Assembly: GCF_006517275.1 (NCBI RefSeq) | Contig: NZ_CP041191.1 | Coordinates: 4,335,001 to 4,399,000, forward strand | Origin: Labrenzia sp. PHM005 | GTDB taxonomy: Bacteria > Pseudomonadota > Alphaproteobacteria > Rhizobiales > Stappiaceae | Length of the DNA: 64,000 bases | Direction: 5' to 3' | Shown: positions 8,974-17,990 of the stretch, one piece after another | Layout: each line of letters begins with the position of its first letter | Position numbering within the stretch: the first letter of the stretch is position 1 | Position numbers and translations under genes: made by a program | Notes under the pieces: model-generated | Told to the model about the DNA's origin: nothing | The model's database searches: none | What the model saw: the letters and a program-made list of their open reading frames with translations, nothing else

Positions 8974-9876
8974 ATGTTTCTTGTTCCAATGCACCGCTGG
9001 ATCCTAGTAGCGGGCTTTTTTCTTTTTGGCATCCTTCTTCCCGCGTCCGCCCTGGCTTCAGCGGATACCACTTGCCTTACCGGATCCCCTCTGAATGCAA
9101 GAGCTCGAACAACCGACAGCCCTCCGCTCAAGATCAGTGTCGCAGGCAACCCAGATGGCGCCACGCTATTGCTCCTCACACAGTCCGAAACCTCGCCCCT
9201 CAGGGCAACTGCTCGGCGCTTGTCGCGAGATCATCTGATTATTCGTCCCTGTGTCCCGGCAAATCTTGTGCTCGATCGCAAGGGCTTGGAACAAAATGCC
9301 CAACAGCTTGTAGAGACGTTCAGAGCGAATGGGTTTTCCAGATATGTGCTCGCCTTCGATGCTGAATTTTCTGATTTGGCAGCCCGCATATTGGAGATTT
9401 CTGGCCAAAAACTTGCCGGCCTTATCGGCAGTAAAGCGTTGGGTGGCTATCAGTCTCAAAACCGCTTGGCCAAATTGGTGCGCACCTATTGGCCAGACAT
9501 CGAGCCGCATCTCTTCCAATCCATGCAAACCGTCATTACGGCCGAAGACGATCGGATCCAGGCGACCGTTGGTTTCCATCAGCCCACCGCGGCTGACCCG
9601 GATGCCACCTGGTCGGCTCAGTTTCTACTTAGAACCTATTCTAGTGCGGAGAGACACGCGCCGACTGGCACTACGGCTGGTTTGATCGAAATGCTCGGAC
9701 CGGACTGGGCGGAATTGACTACGGCAAGAGTTTTGCCGGTGCTTATCTATCTGCCGGCAAATGCCTCTTCCTATGCAAATCAGACTATGCTGTTTTCACA
9801 AAAAGCATCTTCTTTTCTCAGCCGCCGGTCCAAGCCGGAAAGGGTTCCGGCAAAAATCAAGACCGCGTCCAACTAA
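8974..9876 (+). CDS. Exported protein of unknown function, 300 aa
   Basis: The first 29 residues form a signal peptide (hydrophobic ILVAGFFLFGILLPASALASA), so the protein is predicted periplasmic. The rest has no motif I can name with confidence. Segments such as NPDGATLLLLTQSETSPLRATARRL and YVLAFDAEFSDLAARIL recall the strand-turn-helix pattern of alpha/beta hydrolases, but no nucleophile elbow is seen. AGGGGC before the ATG supports the start; a second in-frame ATG at 8989 is possible. It is separated from the TetR operon by 44 bases and may be transcribed with it. Confidence 0.7.
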   Translation: MFLVPMHRWILVAGFFLFGILLPASALASADTTCLTGSPLNARARTTDSPPLKISVAGNPDGATLLLLTQSETSPLRATARRLSRDHLIIRPCVPANLVLDRKGLEQNAQQLVETFRANGFSRYVLAFDAEFSDLAARILEISGQKLAGLIGSKALGGYQSQNRLAKLVRTYWPDIEPHLFQSMQTVITAEDDRIQATVGFHQPTAADPDATWSAQFLLRTYSSAERHAPTGTTAGLIEMLGPDWAELTTARVLPVLIYLPANASSYANQTMLFSQKASSFLSRRSKPERVPAKIKTASN

Positions 9877-9884
9877 GGCCAAGG

Positions 9885-10247
9885 TTAGCGGCTGAGGCCT
9901 TTGTCACCCAGTTCCTGCAGATATCCACCCCAGTGTTTGGAGCGTTCGGTCGCCAGTTCGTTCAAGTAGGTCCAGCTGAAAATTCCGGAATGATGCATGT
10001 CGTCGAAGTGAATGCGAACCGCATAGTTGCCGACCGGATCGATCTTCATGATTCCAACGTTCTTTTTTCCCGGCACCGTCTTTTTCTGGGATGGATCATG
10101 GCCCTGAACCTCGGCAGATGGAGAACACACACGTAGGTATTCCGCACTCAGATCATGGCGTTCGCCATCGTCAAACGCGACTGTGAGCGTCTTGCGGTCC
10201 TTGGAAACCCGCAGCTCAGTTGGCCAGGGCGTTGATTTGTCGGTCAT
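9885..10247 (-). CDS. DUF971 domain protein
   Basis: A 120-residue protein made of one DUF971 (GBBH-like N-terminal) domain: TELRVSKDRKTLTVAFDDG, LSAEYLRVCSPSAEVQGH, and the YAVRIHFDDMHHSGIFSWTYL motif. The domain is also found at the N-terminus of gamma-butyrobetaine hydroxylase and in Fe-S-related proteins such as those fused to Mrp; standalone copies are widespread and of unsettled function. It lies downstream of photolyase on the same strand, 63 bases apart. Confidence 0.88.
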   Translation of the reverse strand: MTDKSTPWPTELRVSKDRKTLTVAFDDGERHDLSAEYLRVCSPSAEVQGHDPSQKKTVPGKKNVGIMKIDPVGNYAVRIHFDDMHHSGIFSWTYLNELATERSKHWGGYLQELGDKGLSR

Positions 10248-10310
10248 CGTGTTTTTTTATCCGAAATCTCTAACAAAGGCTGCGCGACGATACCGGCACC
10301 GTGTTGCGGG

Positions 10311-11747
10311 TCAAGCGGCATTTTGTCCAGCTAATTTGACCGCTTCATACTCTGCAAGCGCAGCTTGACGGGCTTTGCAGTGATCGACGATCGGCAAAGG
10401 GTACGTCTCACCAAGCTGAACACCGGCTTCTGATAGTATTGAAGGCGGCGCTTCGAACGGCGCAAACAGATATTGGGTCGGCAAGGCTCTCAATTCCGGC
10501 ACCCAGCGGCGCACATAGTCCCCATTCGGGTCAAACTTGTGCCCTTGCGAGATCGGATTAAAGATCCGGAAATAGGGCGCGGCATCCGCGCCGGATCCGG
10601 CCACCCATTGCCAGCTTGCTGAATTGTTGGCCAAATCCGCATCAACCAGTGTATCGCGGAACCAGGCTTCGCCGTGTTTCCAATGAATGCGCAGGTGTTT
10701 GATCAGAAAACTTGCCACAATCATCCGCACGCGGTTGTGCATGTAACCTGTCTGCCAGAGTTCCCGCATACCCGCATCCACCATCGGATATCCGGTCTGA
10801 CCGCATTGCCAGCTTTCGAGATCTTTTACGCTGTCGCGCCAGGGATAAGCATCGAAGGCCGGACGCCAGTTTTTCTCCGGCAGATCCGGAAAATGATAGA
10901 TCAGATGATAGGAAAACTCCCGCCAGGCGATTTCGGACAGGAATTTCATACCGTCCCCGGCCAAAGCCGGATTGTTGGCCATCGCATACTGCGTGGCCGA
11001 CCAGATTTGGCGCGGTGAGATTTCGCCAAAATGCAGAGGCGCGGATAAACGGGACACATTCGGCAGATCTGGCCGGTTTCGTTTGTCTCCATACCCACCA
11101 AGACCGCTTTCCAAAAACGCAATCAACCGCTTCTGGGCACCCTGCTCTCCCGGTTGCCAGATTATCTCCCAGCCCGCTGCCCAGTTCGGCTTCTCCGGCT
11201 GCAAATCGAGTGCGCCCAAGCCTTCACCGTCGGCATAGGCTGTAAACACGATTTCTTCAGGTGCTGCGAGAGGCGCTGAAACGGCGAGCTGCTGCGCGGC
11301 CTTCCAAAACGGCGAATAAACTTTGAACGGGCTGCCTGTCTTAGTGGCCAGTTCCCAAGGCTCAAACAACAGTGACGCCTTGAAACTGCGCACGTCTATG
11401 AATTGAGCTTTCAGGTCCGCTTTCAGATCGGCATCGCGTGCAATGGCATGCGGTTCATAACAGCGGTTCCAATAAACGCTGTCCGCTCCGCTTTCCTGCA
11501 TAAGCTGCGGGATCAGATGCCTTGCGCAGCCGCGTAGAATGATGAGACCCGGTAGGTCTGCTTTGAGCGCTGCCAGGCTGTGGTGCAACCACCATTTGCT
11601 CGCGCCACCTAAGGGATGGCTCTCGCCAATTTGATCTGGCGGCTCGTGAATGTAGACAGGCAGAACTGGGCCCCGCCGGGCTGCTTCAAAAAGTGCAGGG
11701 TTGTCCGAAACCCGTAAATCCTGCCGGAACCAAACGATTGTCGTCAT
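10311..11747 (-). CDS. phrB: Deoxyribodipyrimidine photo-lyase
   Basis: A 478-residue class I CPD photolyase/cryptochrome family enzyme that uses FAD and light to reverse cyclobutane pyrimidine dimers. The N-terminal antenna domain begins with TIVWFRQDLRVSDNPAL, and the C-terminal FAD domain has FLSEIAWREFSYHLIYHFP, TGYPMVDAGMRELWQTGYMHNRVRMIVASFL and the WFRDTLVDADLANNSASWQWVAGSG signature. The gene is divergent from the nitroreductase-marR pair across a 165-base shared promoter region, so the palindrome at 11876-11903 could influence both directions. Confidence 0.93.
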   Translation of the reverse strand: MTTIVWFRQDLRVSDNPALFEAARRGPVLPVYIHEPPDQIGESHPLGGASKWWLHHSLAALKADLPGLIILRGCARHLIPQLMQESGADSVYWNRCYEPHAIARDADLKADLKAQFIDVRSFKASLLFEPWELATKTGSPFKVYSPFWKAAQQLAVSAPLAAPEEIVFTAYADGEGLGALDLQPEKPNWAAGWEIIWQPGEQGAQKRLIAFLESGLGGYGDKRNRPDLPNVSRLSAPLHFGEISPRQIWSATQYAMANNPALAGDGMKFLSEIAWREFSYHLIYHFPDLPEKNWRPAFDAYPWRDSVKDLESWQCGQTGYPMVDAGMRELWQTGYMHNRVRMIVASFLIKHLRIHWKHGEAWFRDTLVDADLANNSASWQWVAGSGADAAPYFRIFNPISQGHKFDPNGDYVRRWVPELRALPTQYLFAPFEAPPSILSEAGVQLGETYPLPIVDHCKARQAALAEYEAVKLAGQNAA

Positions 11748-11854
11748 TGAGCCTCTTTTCAGTTTGATTGATTACGCTTGCAAGCCGGATCGGATCATTT
11801 CCTTTCCACTTCTGCCCCCTGCTCGGTCCACAAAAATCAAATTTGTTGACACAC

Positions 11855-11903
11855 TTGATTTGGTGCGACTTCGGACTATATAGTTCGATATCGCACTTTA
11901 TAG
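11855..11903 (+). promoter_or_regulatory. Promoter with 28-base palindromic MarR operator candidate
   Basis: TTGATT (11855-11860) and TATATA (11877-11882), 16 bases apart, make a plausible promoter. From 11876 to 11903 runs an inverted repeat centred on CGAT|ATCG; the arms CTATATAGTTCGAT and ATCGCACTTTATAG pair at 12 of 14 positions. It covers the -10 region and start point of the nitroreductase-marR transcript, as expected for autorepression by the MarR protein at 13012. An AGGAG ribosome-binding site follows at once. Confidence 0.7.
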
Positions 11904-11912
11904 GAGCTTGCC

Positions 11913-13019
11913 ATGACTGTATCTCGCCGGAAAACCCTCGCCCTGCTGGGTGGCGGCCTAATCCTTGCCGCAACCGCCTCGGCTGGTGCGTTTGTGGCGA
12001 CACGATCTCCAGAGAAGGCTCTCCAACCCTGGGAGAAGGCTGGTACCTATGATGACCCGCGCCTGTTTGCGTTGTCCTATGCCTTGCTCGCGCCAAACCC
12101 GCATAACCGCCAGCCCTGGCTGATTGAGCTAACTGGAGACGACGCCTTCCGCCTTCACCGGGATGAAACCCGCGACCTGCCGCACACCGATCCCCATCTT
12201 CGCCAGATTTTTGTTGGGCTTGGCTGTTTTCTGGAACAAATGGCGATTGCTGCAACCATCAAGGGCTTTGAGGCGCAGATCGACCTCTTTCCAGACGGGT
12301 TGGATGGCCCGATTGCCGATGTGCGTCTCATAGAAGGAGCAAAAGCCGACCGCTTGGCCGATCACATCATGGACCGGCGCTCGTGCAAGGAACCTTTTCA
12401 GGAAAAACCTGTTCCTACTGCTTTGCAGGATGAACTTCGCCAATACGGATCTGTCTGGACGAAACCTGGCGATGTTGCCCGGATCAAAACCTTGACCTGG
12501 GACGCCTGGATGACGGAAATGAACACCCACCGCACCTTAAAGGAAAGCGTTGAACTAATGCGCATGGGTAAAGCGGAAATCAATGCCAATCCCGATGGGA
12601 TCGATCTTGGCGGCCCCTTCCTGGAGAGCTTGATGCTGGCCGGAATTCTTACACGCGAAAACCAGCTTGATCCGACCTCAACCGGTTTCCAGGAGGGTGT
12701 CAAAATCTACACAGAAATGTTGAATGCGACGCCGGCCTATATCAGTTTGACAACCGCGGGAAACACGCGTTTTGAACAGATTGATGCAGGCCGCCGCTGG
12801 CTGCGGCTGAACCTGGAAACAACCCGTCTTGGCCTTGCTTTGCATCCGGTCAGTCAGGCGCTGCAGGAATTTGAAGAGATGGCGCCGCATTATGCCGAGG
12901 CACATCGTCTACTTGCCAAACCCGGCGAAACAGTACAGATGCTGGGACGCTTGGGCTATGGTCCAGCAACACCCCGGTCGCCGCGCTGGTCGCTCGAAAC
13001 ACGGATAATGAATGGATAA
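11913..13019 (+). CDS. Tat-exported nitroreductase-like oxidoreductase (Acg family)
   Basis: A 368-residue protein starting with a twin-arginine-type signal (SRRKTLALLGGGLILAATASAGAF), followed by a split nitroreductase fold: LLAPNPHNRQPWLIEL, RQIFVGLGCFLEQMAIAA, and a late HPVSQALQEFEEM segment. Acg-type nitroreductase-like proteins bind FMN but may lack classical activity. Export by Tat fits cofactor loading in the cytoplasm. It overlaps its marR regulator by eight bases. The partner redox process is unknown. Confidence 0.85.
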   Translation: MTVSRRKTLALLGGGLILAATASAGAFVATRSPEKALQPWEKAGTYDDPRLFALSYALLAPNPHNRQPWLIELTGDDAFRLHRDETRDLPHTDPHLRQIFVGLGCFLEQMAIAATIKGFEAQIDLFPDGLDGPIADVRLIEGAKADRLADHIMDRRSCKEPFQEKPVPTALQDELRQYGSVWTKPGDVARIKTLTWDAWMTEMNTHRTLKESVELMRMGKAEINANPDGIDLGGPFLESLMLAGILTRENQLDPTSTGFQEGVKIYTEMLNATPAYISLTTAGNTRFEQIDAGRRWLRLNLETTRLGLALHPVSQALQEFEEMAPHYAEAHRLLAKPGETVQMLGRLGYGPATPRSPRWSLETRIMNG

Positions 13020-13458
13020 CAGCTCGCGGCATACGCTCTTCAGCTTCTTCAATGAAGTCGGTATCATTGCACAACTAAGCCGGGCCGCCATGGAAGCCCG
13101 GCTGCCGGACGGGCTGACCTTGCCGCATTTCAGTGTCATCAACCATTTGATCCGGGTGAAAGACGGCCAGACACCGCTTGCGCTGGCCAAAGCCTTTCAG
13201 GTTCCCAAAACCACTATGACCCATACGCTCAGCGGATTGATTGATCATAGGTTCGTGGATATCCGGCCCAACCCAAAAGATGGTCGGAGCAAAACCGTCT
13301 GGCTCACAGAAACTGGTAAAAACTTCCGGGAAGATGCGATCAGGTCGATCGATCCTGATATGGCCGCGCTCAAAGACGCAATTCCGGAAGAAAGAATCGC
13401 CGAGATCTTGCCGCTACTGGCCGAAGTCCGCGCCTTTATGGATGCGTATCGGGACTAA
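13012..13458 (+). CDS. MarR family transcriptional regulator
   Basis: A 148-residue winged-helix regulator: the dimerisation helices (HTLFSFFNEVGIIAQLSRA) precede the DNA-binding domain LPHFSVINHLIRVKDGQTPLALAKAFQVPKTTMTHTLSGLIDHRFVDIRPNPKDGRSKTVWLTETG, with the conserved DxR wing (PKDGRSK). It overlaps the end of the exported nitroreductase gene, so the pair forms one operon, and most likely represses its own promoter through the palindrome at 11876-11903. Ligands of this family are often phenolic or quinone-like compounds; here that is inference. Confidence 0.9.
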   Translation: MDNSSRHTLFSFFNEVGIIAQLSRAAMEARLPDGLTLPHFSVINHLIRVKDGQTPLALAKAFQVPKTTMTHTLSGLIDHRFVDIRPNPKDGRSKTVWLTETGKNFREDAIRSIDPDMAALKDAIPEERIAEILPLLAEVRAFMDAYRD

Positions 13459-13534
13459 AGACCCCATTTTATTGGCACGCAAGATTATGTGCTGCCATGT
13501 AATCCCACCTTTGTACCGGACCGATTCAAAAGGA

Positions 13535-13555
13535 TCCCCGGCGCAAGGCCGGGGA
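13535..13555. repeat. REP-like palindrome
   Basis: TCCCCGGC-GCAAG-GCCGGGGA, with perfect eight-base arms and a five-base loop, lies between the convergent marR and SRPBCC genes. It matches the design of the other dispersed palindromes. Confidence 0.7.
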
Positions 13556-13585
13556 AACGTTCTGCAAACAATTGTAGCGGAAAGA

Positions 13586-14020
13586 TTAGGCCGGTACCGG
13601 GATTTTGGCTTCTTTGCGCAAGCGGCCGAAATGCTCGTCCCAACCAGCATCCAACGCGCTTAACATCATAAAGGCTGCTTCGCCGGCTGCATTCTCGATG
13701 CCTTCGTGTGTCAAGGTGACCCGTGTCCCGCCAGCAGCTTCCTCTAGGACCCAGCTGACCGTCGTCAACGCACCCTGAAGCTGCTCAAAGGTAAACGAAT
13801 AGACCAGCCGGTCGAACGGTTTCATCTCCAGGACCGTTCCCCAACACACGCGGGTCATATCCTTGTGCTGGTTAAGCAACGTATATTCACTACCTTCCTT
13901 CAAATCCTCTTCAGCTGGATGAAACCAGCGCGTCAGCTTGTCCTTCTCCGTCAGAAAAGCCCAGACCACATCCTTGGGGGCATCGAGAATGATTGTTTTG
14001 GTCAATGTTGTTGCAGTCAT
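13586..14020 (-). CDS. SRPBCC/AHSA1 family protein
   Basis: A 144-residue START/Bet v1-like fold protein of the AHSA1 (activator of Hsp90 ATPase homologue) group, with the starting pattern TKTIILDAPKDVVWAFLTEKDKLTRWFHP and the strand LVYSFTFEQLQGALTTVSWVLEEAAGGTRVTLTHEG. The fold holds a deep hydrophobic cavity; the ligand is unknown. It overlaps the upstream ArsR gene by four bases (ATGA), a very common pairing in alphaproteobacteria, so the two form one transcript. Confidence 0.9.
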   Translation of the reverse strand: MTATTLTKTIILDAPKDVVWAFLTEKDKLTRWFHPAEEDLKEGSEYTLLNQHKDMTRVCWGTVLEMKPFDRLVYSFTFEQLQGALTTVSWVLEEAAGGTRVTLTHEGIENAAGEAAFMMLSALDAGWDEHFGRLRKEAKIPVPA

Positions 14021-14358
14021 TCCTTGGTCTCCTTTTGCTCTTTCATGTCCTTGGCAATTTCACGCTGCAGTTTGGAAAGTTTGCTGTCCCAGAAGCGGTC
14101 GAAGTATCCCAGCCACTCGAAAGCCGATTTCAGCGGTTCGGGATTAAGTTCATTGCGCCGTTCACGGCCATGAACCCGGGTTTTGATCAACCCGCCCTCT
14201 TCCAGGATCGTCAGATGTTTGTTGATCGCCGTGCGCGAGATTTCGAAACGGTCGGCAATATCAGCTATCGCCAGATCCTCATCCGCCAAATGCAGAAGGA
14301 TCTGGCGCCGGGTTTGATCCGAAAGTGCCCGGAAAACGGCTTGTGGTCCGGAATTCAT
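14017..14358 (-). CDS. ArsR family winged-helix regulator
   Basis: A 113-residue regulator with the ArsR core AVFRALSDQTRRQILLHLADEDLAIADIADRFEISRTAINKHLTILEEGGLIKTRVHGRERRNELNPEPL. There is no metal-binding ELCVCDL motif, so it is not a classical metal sensor. GGAGG four bases before the ATG at 14358 fixes the start. Two CACC-N4-GGTG palindromes lie just upstream (14374-14412) and likely provide autorepression of the arsR-SRPBCC operon. Confidence 0.9.
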   Translation of the reverse strand: MNSGPQAVFRALSDQTRRQILLHLADEDLAIADIADRFEISRTAINKHLTILEEGGLIKTRVHGRERRNELNPEPLKSAFEWLGYFDRFWDSKLSKLQREIAKDMKEQKETKE

Positions 14359-14373
14359 ATCGCCTCCACTATG

Positions 14374-14412
14374 TAACACCATTTGGTGTTATTTATATGT
14401 CACCTTTTGGTG
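14374..14412. promoter_or_regulatory. Tandem ArsR operator candidates
   Basis: TAACACC-ATTT-GGTGTTA (14374-14391, perfect) and a second core CACC-TTTT-GGTG (14401-14412) have centres 24 bases apart, 16-54 bases upstream of the arsR start codon. The repeated ACACC-N4-GGTGT pattern next to a self-standing ArsR gene makes operator function likely. Confidence 0.7.
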
Positions 14413-14642
14413 TCACTTCAAGAGGTAGCAAAAAAAAATTCTCAATACCTCAATGTGCCGGCGTTTGATCGAAGTCACCGCCTGGAACGCGAATTCGTGC
14501 TTTAGGACAATTTGACAGACCGAAACTGGCAAGTTTACCGTCTGTCTGAAAAAGGATGGTCCGCTCCGCTTTCATTTGAACTCGGCGCGGAGAACTCCAT
14601 ATGATAGCCGGAAAGAACCGGTGGCGCGTGGGAGAGACATAC

Positions 14643-15698
14643 GTGACAGACATTGAGGCTCAAAAGGCTGCTCAAGCCGCAACTGGCAGCCGGAAAACGG
14701 TTGCGCCGATGATCGATCCTTTCGGCCGTGCGGTTTCCTATCTACGGGTTTCAGTCACAGACCGCTGCGATTTCCGTTGTGTCTATTGCATGGCGGAAGA
14801 CATGACCTTCCTGCCAAAGCGCGAAGTTCTCAGCCTGGAAGAACTGGACCGGCTATGCACAGCCTTTATCGAAAAGGGTGTACGCAAGCTGCGGCTGACC
14901 GGCGGCGAGCCGCTGGTGCGCAAGAATATCATGAGCCTGATCCGCAACCTCGGACGGCACCTGGACACTGGCGCGCTGGAAGAACTGACGATCACCACCA
15001 ATGGCTCTCAGCTCGCCCGCTACGCCGATGAACTCTATGACTGCGGTGTGCGGCGGATCAATGTCTCTATCGACACGCTCGACCCGCAAAAATTCAAGGC
15101 CGTCACCCGCTGGGGCGATCTGGGCAAGGTTATGGATGGGATCCGGGCAGCGACTGAGGCAGGCCTGTCCATCAAGATCAACATGGTCGCGCTGAAGCAG
15201 GTCAATGAGCATGAAATCGTACCCATGCTGGAATGGTGCCACGAGCATGGCCACGACCTGACCCTGATCGAAACCATGCCCCTTGGCGAGATCAACGAAG
15301 ACCGGACCGATCAATATCTGCCACTGTCGACCGTACGCGAGCGCCTCGCGCAGCAGTTCACCCTGACGGACATACCTTATAAAACCGGCGGCCCTGCGCG
15401 TTATGTCACGATTGGGGAAACCGGTGGCCGGATGGGCTTCATCACACCGATGACGCATAATTTCTGCGAAAGCTGCAACCGAGTCCGGGTAACCTGTACT
15501 GGCCAGCTTTATATGTGCCTCGGCCAGGATGATATGGCGGACCTACGGGCGCCTTTGCGGGCATCGGAAGGGAATGATCTTTTAAGCGATGCCATCGATG
15601 AAGCCATTGGCCGCAAGCCAAAGGGCCACGATTTTGTCATCGACCGGACAAGCAACCAGCCGGCAGTCTCACGTCACATGAGTGTGACGGGCGGGTAG
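14643..15698 (+). CDS. moaA: GTP 3',8-cyclase MoaA (molybdenum cofactor step 1)
   Basis: A radical-SAM enzyme of about 351 residues that converts GTP to 3',8-cyclo-GTP with MoaC. The first [4Fe-4S] motif is CDFRCVYC (Cys near 42, 46, 49), and the second cluster site is [18 protein letters not shown] toward the C-terminus. [13 protein letters not shown] is the SAM-binding GGEP segment, and the protein ends in the characteristic Gly-Gly tail needed for activity. The GTG at 14643 has GGGAGAG six bases upstream; an ATG at 14601 with a GGAG site is an alternative giving 365 residues. Other Mo-cofactor genes lie at 22741-26067. Confidence 0.92.
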   Translation: MTDIEAQKAAQAATGSRKTVAPMIDPFGRAVSYLRVSVTDRCDFRCVYCMAEDMTFLPKREVLSLEELDRLCTAFIEKGVRKLRLTGGEPLVRKNIMSLIRNLGRHLDTGALEELTITTNGSQLARYADELYDCGVRRINVSIDTLDPQKFKAVTRWGDLGKVMDGIRAATEAGLSIKINMVALKQVNEHEIVPMLEWCHEHGHDLTLIETMPLGEINEDRTDQYLPLSTVRERLAQQFTLTDIPYKTGGPARYVTIGETGGRMGFITPMTHNFCESCNRVRVTCTGQLYMCLGQDDMADLRAPLRASEGNDLLSDAIDEAIGRKPKGHDFVIDRTSNQPAVSRHMSVTGG

Positions 15699-15728
15699 TC
15701 TCCAAATTTCAGAGAATTCAATTCTACT

Positions 15729-15757
15729 AACCGGCGTACTGATGTGCGCCGGTTTTA
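15729..15757. terminator. Rho-independent terminator after moaA
   Basis: AACCGGCG and CGCCGGTT arms around a ten-base loop, followed by TTATTATG. It separates moaA from the convergent MFS gene, whose stop begins at 15758. Confidence 0.75.
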
Positions 15758-17002
15758 TTATGTATTGGCAAACTCATTTTGCTGTTTTTCGCCGGCATAT
15801 ACAGCTGCCACCGAAATGATGCCGCCAACTCCGCCGACGAACATGACCAAGATCATCGACATTTCATCACCGCCGGCGACACCTGCAGAAATCATGTAGG
15901 CCACAAGACTACTGACAACGGCCCCGACGCCAACTTGAAAGAAACTGACCAACCCGGCGGCCGTTCCGGCGAGCTCCGGCCGAACACTCACCGCGCCAGA
16001 CTGCGCACTCGGAAGACTGATGCCATTGCCAAGACCAATAAAGAACATTGGAAGGAAAAAGAGCGGTCCGTTCAAACTGTCGGTTAGAGTGCCGGCAAGC
16101 AGCAACGACACACCAAAAAATCCAATCACAGCCCCGCCTGCGATCATGCGGATAATTCCGACCCGCGCGGCAATCCGTCCGGTAATATAGTTGCCGAGAA
16201 TGTAGCCCAGCGACACCACCATCAAATAGAGGCCGATTTCCTTCGCCGTTAGTCCAAAGGAACTGACCGCAACAAAGGGTGCCCCCCCCAAATAGGCGAA
16301 ATACAACCAAGCCATGAGGACGGCGACCGCGCTAAATGCCCAGAACATTTTTTCCCGGCATAGCAAATAGTAGCTGTTCCCGATTTTCTTCACACTGACC
16401 GGCGCCTTGTTGTGAATGGTTTCCGGCAGATGTGACCAGGAAAAAATGGCGACCCCAATCCCAAACACAAGCATCAAGATAAAGCCGCCCTGCCAGCCGT
16501 ACTGCTCATCTAAAAAGCCGCCGACTGCTGGGCCGATAGTGGGAGCGACCGCCATACCCATTGTCACATAGCCGATCATACTGGCGGCTTGTTCCCTGCC
16601 GTAAACATCCCGCACCATAGCCCGTGCAAGCACAAGACCCGCACCGCCACCAAAAGCCTGAATTATCCGGGCGCCGATCAAAAACTCGACGGTTGGTGCC
16701 AGCAAGCACAACGTGCTTCCGATCACAAAGAGGAACATTCCGGCAACCACTACCGGACGACGGCCATATTGGTCCGAAATTGGCCCCAAAATGATTTGGC
16801 CGACTGCGATGGCAATAAAGTAGAACGCCATCGTCAGTTGGATTTCTCCCGCTGACGCCTCAAATGCCTTCATCATACCATCCATGGATGGCAGATAAAT
16901 GTTCATTGCGAAGGGAGACAGGCTTGATATTGCCACGAGGATTGCAACGGACGGTATCCGTTTCGAATCGCCAGAGGGCTGTGCAGTCAGTTCAGTGGCC
17001 AT
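15758..17002 (-). CDS. Bcr/CflA family multidrug efflux MFS transporter
   Basis: A 414-residue, twelve-helix major facilitator. The DHA1 drug/proton antiporter signature is clear: NIYLPSMDGMMKAFEASAGEIQLTMAFYFIAIAVGQIILGPISDQYGRRPVVVAG (motif A between helices 2 and 3), then RIIQAFGGGAGLVLARAMVRDVYG, the Bcr/CflA hallmark in helix 4. Such pumps export drugs or metabolites such as cysteine or bicyclomycin; the substrate here is unknown. It shares only a terminator with moaA. Confidence 0.9.
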   Translation of the reverse strand: MATELTAQPSGDSKRIPSVAILVAISSLSPFAMNIYLPSMDGMMKAFEASAGEIQLTMAFYFIAIAVGQIILGPISDQYGRRPVVVAGMFLFVIGSTLCLLAPTVEFLIGARIIQAFGGGAGLVLARAMVRDVYGREQAASMIGYVTMGMAVAPTIGPAVGGFLDEQYGWQGGFILMLVFGIGVAIFSWSHLPETIHNKAPVSVKKIGNSYYLLCREKMFWAFSAVAVLMAWLYFAYLGGAPFVAVSSFGLTAKEIGLYLMVVSLGYILGNYITGRIAARVGIIRMIAGGAVIGFFGVSLLLAGTLTDSLNGPLFFLPMFFIGLGNGISLPSAQSGAVSVRPELAGTAAGLVSFFQVGVGAVVSSLVAYMISAGVAGGDEMSMILVMFVGGVGGIISVAAVYAGEKQQNEFANT

Positions 17003-17108
17003 AAAAAACGATCTTTCTACTGAACATAGACCTTAGAAACGACCGCTCAGGAAATCAATCTCAAAAATAGAATTCTAGCGCAATTACCGCATAGGTTGCA
17101 GGGCAGTT

Positions 17109-17981
17109 TTACTCCGCAACACCCAACCTGCGCTCGCGGATGAAACTATAGGTTCCGGAAAAAATAACAATAGTAATTCCGACAAGTGTCAGGACGTCCG
17201 GTATATCCCCCCAAACAAGATATCCCAGAGCAATTGCCCAGACGACTATCGAATACCGGAAGGGAGCCACAACGGCAATCTCTCCCAGCCTCATTGCCAA
17301 AATGATAAAAACATATCCGGCCAAAACAAAGCCTGCGGCACCGCTCAAATACCCGATTTCGGTGAGTGATATCGGCGTCCAACCGGAAGAAAGTGTAAGG
17401 GCTGCTCCGAGTAGAGTTACGGCCACAAAACTGATCAGCGCGACCCCCAGCGTCGGAACATCGGCCGGCAACTGCCGGGTTGCCAGATCGCGCAGGGCCA
17501 TGCAGCCGACTCCAGCCAGAGCAATCAGCGAAAAGACATTGAACCCCTCAAGTCCGGGCCGGATGATGATCAAGACACCTGTAAACCCGACCATAATAGC
17601 GATCCAACGCCGCCAGCCAACCGGGCTCTTCAGGAAGACGGCTGCCGCTGCCGTCACGACAAGGGGCAACACCTGTAAAATGGCCGTGGCATTGGCAATC
17701 GGCAATTGGAACAGGGCTGTGAGATAAAGCAAAGTTGCCGCTGTTTCGGCAAAAGCCCGAACCAGAACCGCTGGATGCATCAACACCCGTGCATTTTGGA
17801 ACATACCGGTTACATAACCGGCAATGCTCAGCACCGCGATACAGATCAGACCACGAACAAGAATGATTTGGCCCAATGGCACCGCATCAGACGCCATCTT
17901 AACGAGCGTGTCGTTCAGTATGAACCCGGCCATCGCGACAAGCATCGCAGCGATTGCCTGGCTGTTTTTCTGCCGTTCCAT
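17109..17981 (-). CDS. EamA/DMT superfamily transporter
   Basis: A 290-residue protein with two EamA repeats, about ten membrane helices: the first contains LNDTLVKMASDAVPLGQIILVRGLI and ETAATLLYLTALFQLPIANATAILQVLPLVVT, the second GAAGFVLAGYVFIILAMRLGEIAVVAPFRYSIVVWAIALGYLVWGDIPD. These carriers move small metabolites; the substrate cannot be predicted. I use the ATG at 17981, preceded by AAGG, because the alternative GTG at 18017 lies inside the terminator hairpin of the upstream Mrp gene (17991-18024). Confidence 0.85.
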   Translation of the reverse strand: MERQKNSQAIAAMLVAMAGFILNDTLVKMASDAVPLGQIILVRGLICIAVLSIAGYVTGMFQNARVLMHPAVLVRAFAETAATLLYLTALFQLPIANATAILQVLPLVVTAAAAVFLKSPVGWRRWIAIMVGFTGVLIIIRPGLEGFNVFSLIALAGVGCMALRDLATRQLPADVPTLGVALISFVAVTLLGAALTLSSGWTPISLTEIGYLSGAAGFVLAGYVFIILAMRLGEIAVVAPFRYSIVVWAIALGYLVWGDIPDVLTLVGITIVIFSGTYSFIRERRLGVAE

Positions 17982-17990
17982 GAAGACCTT

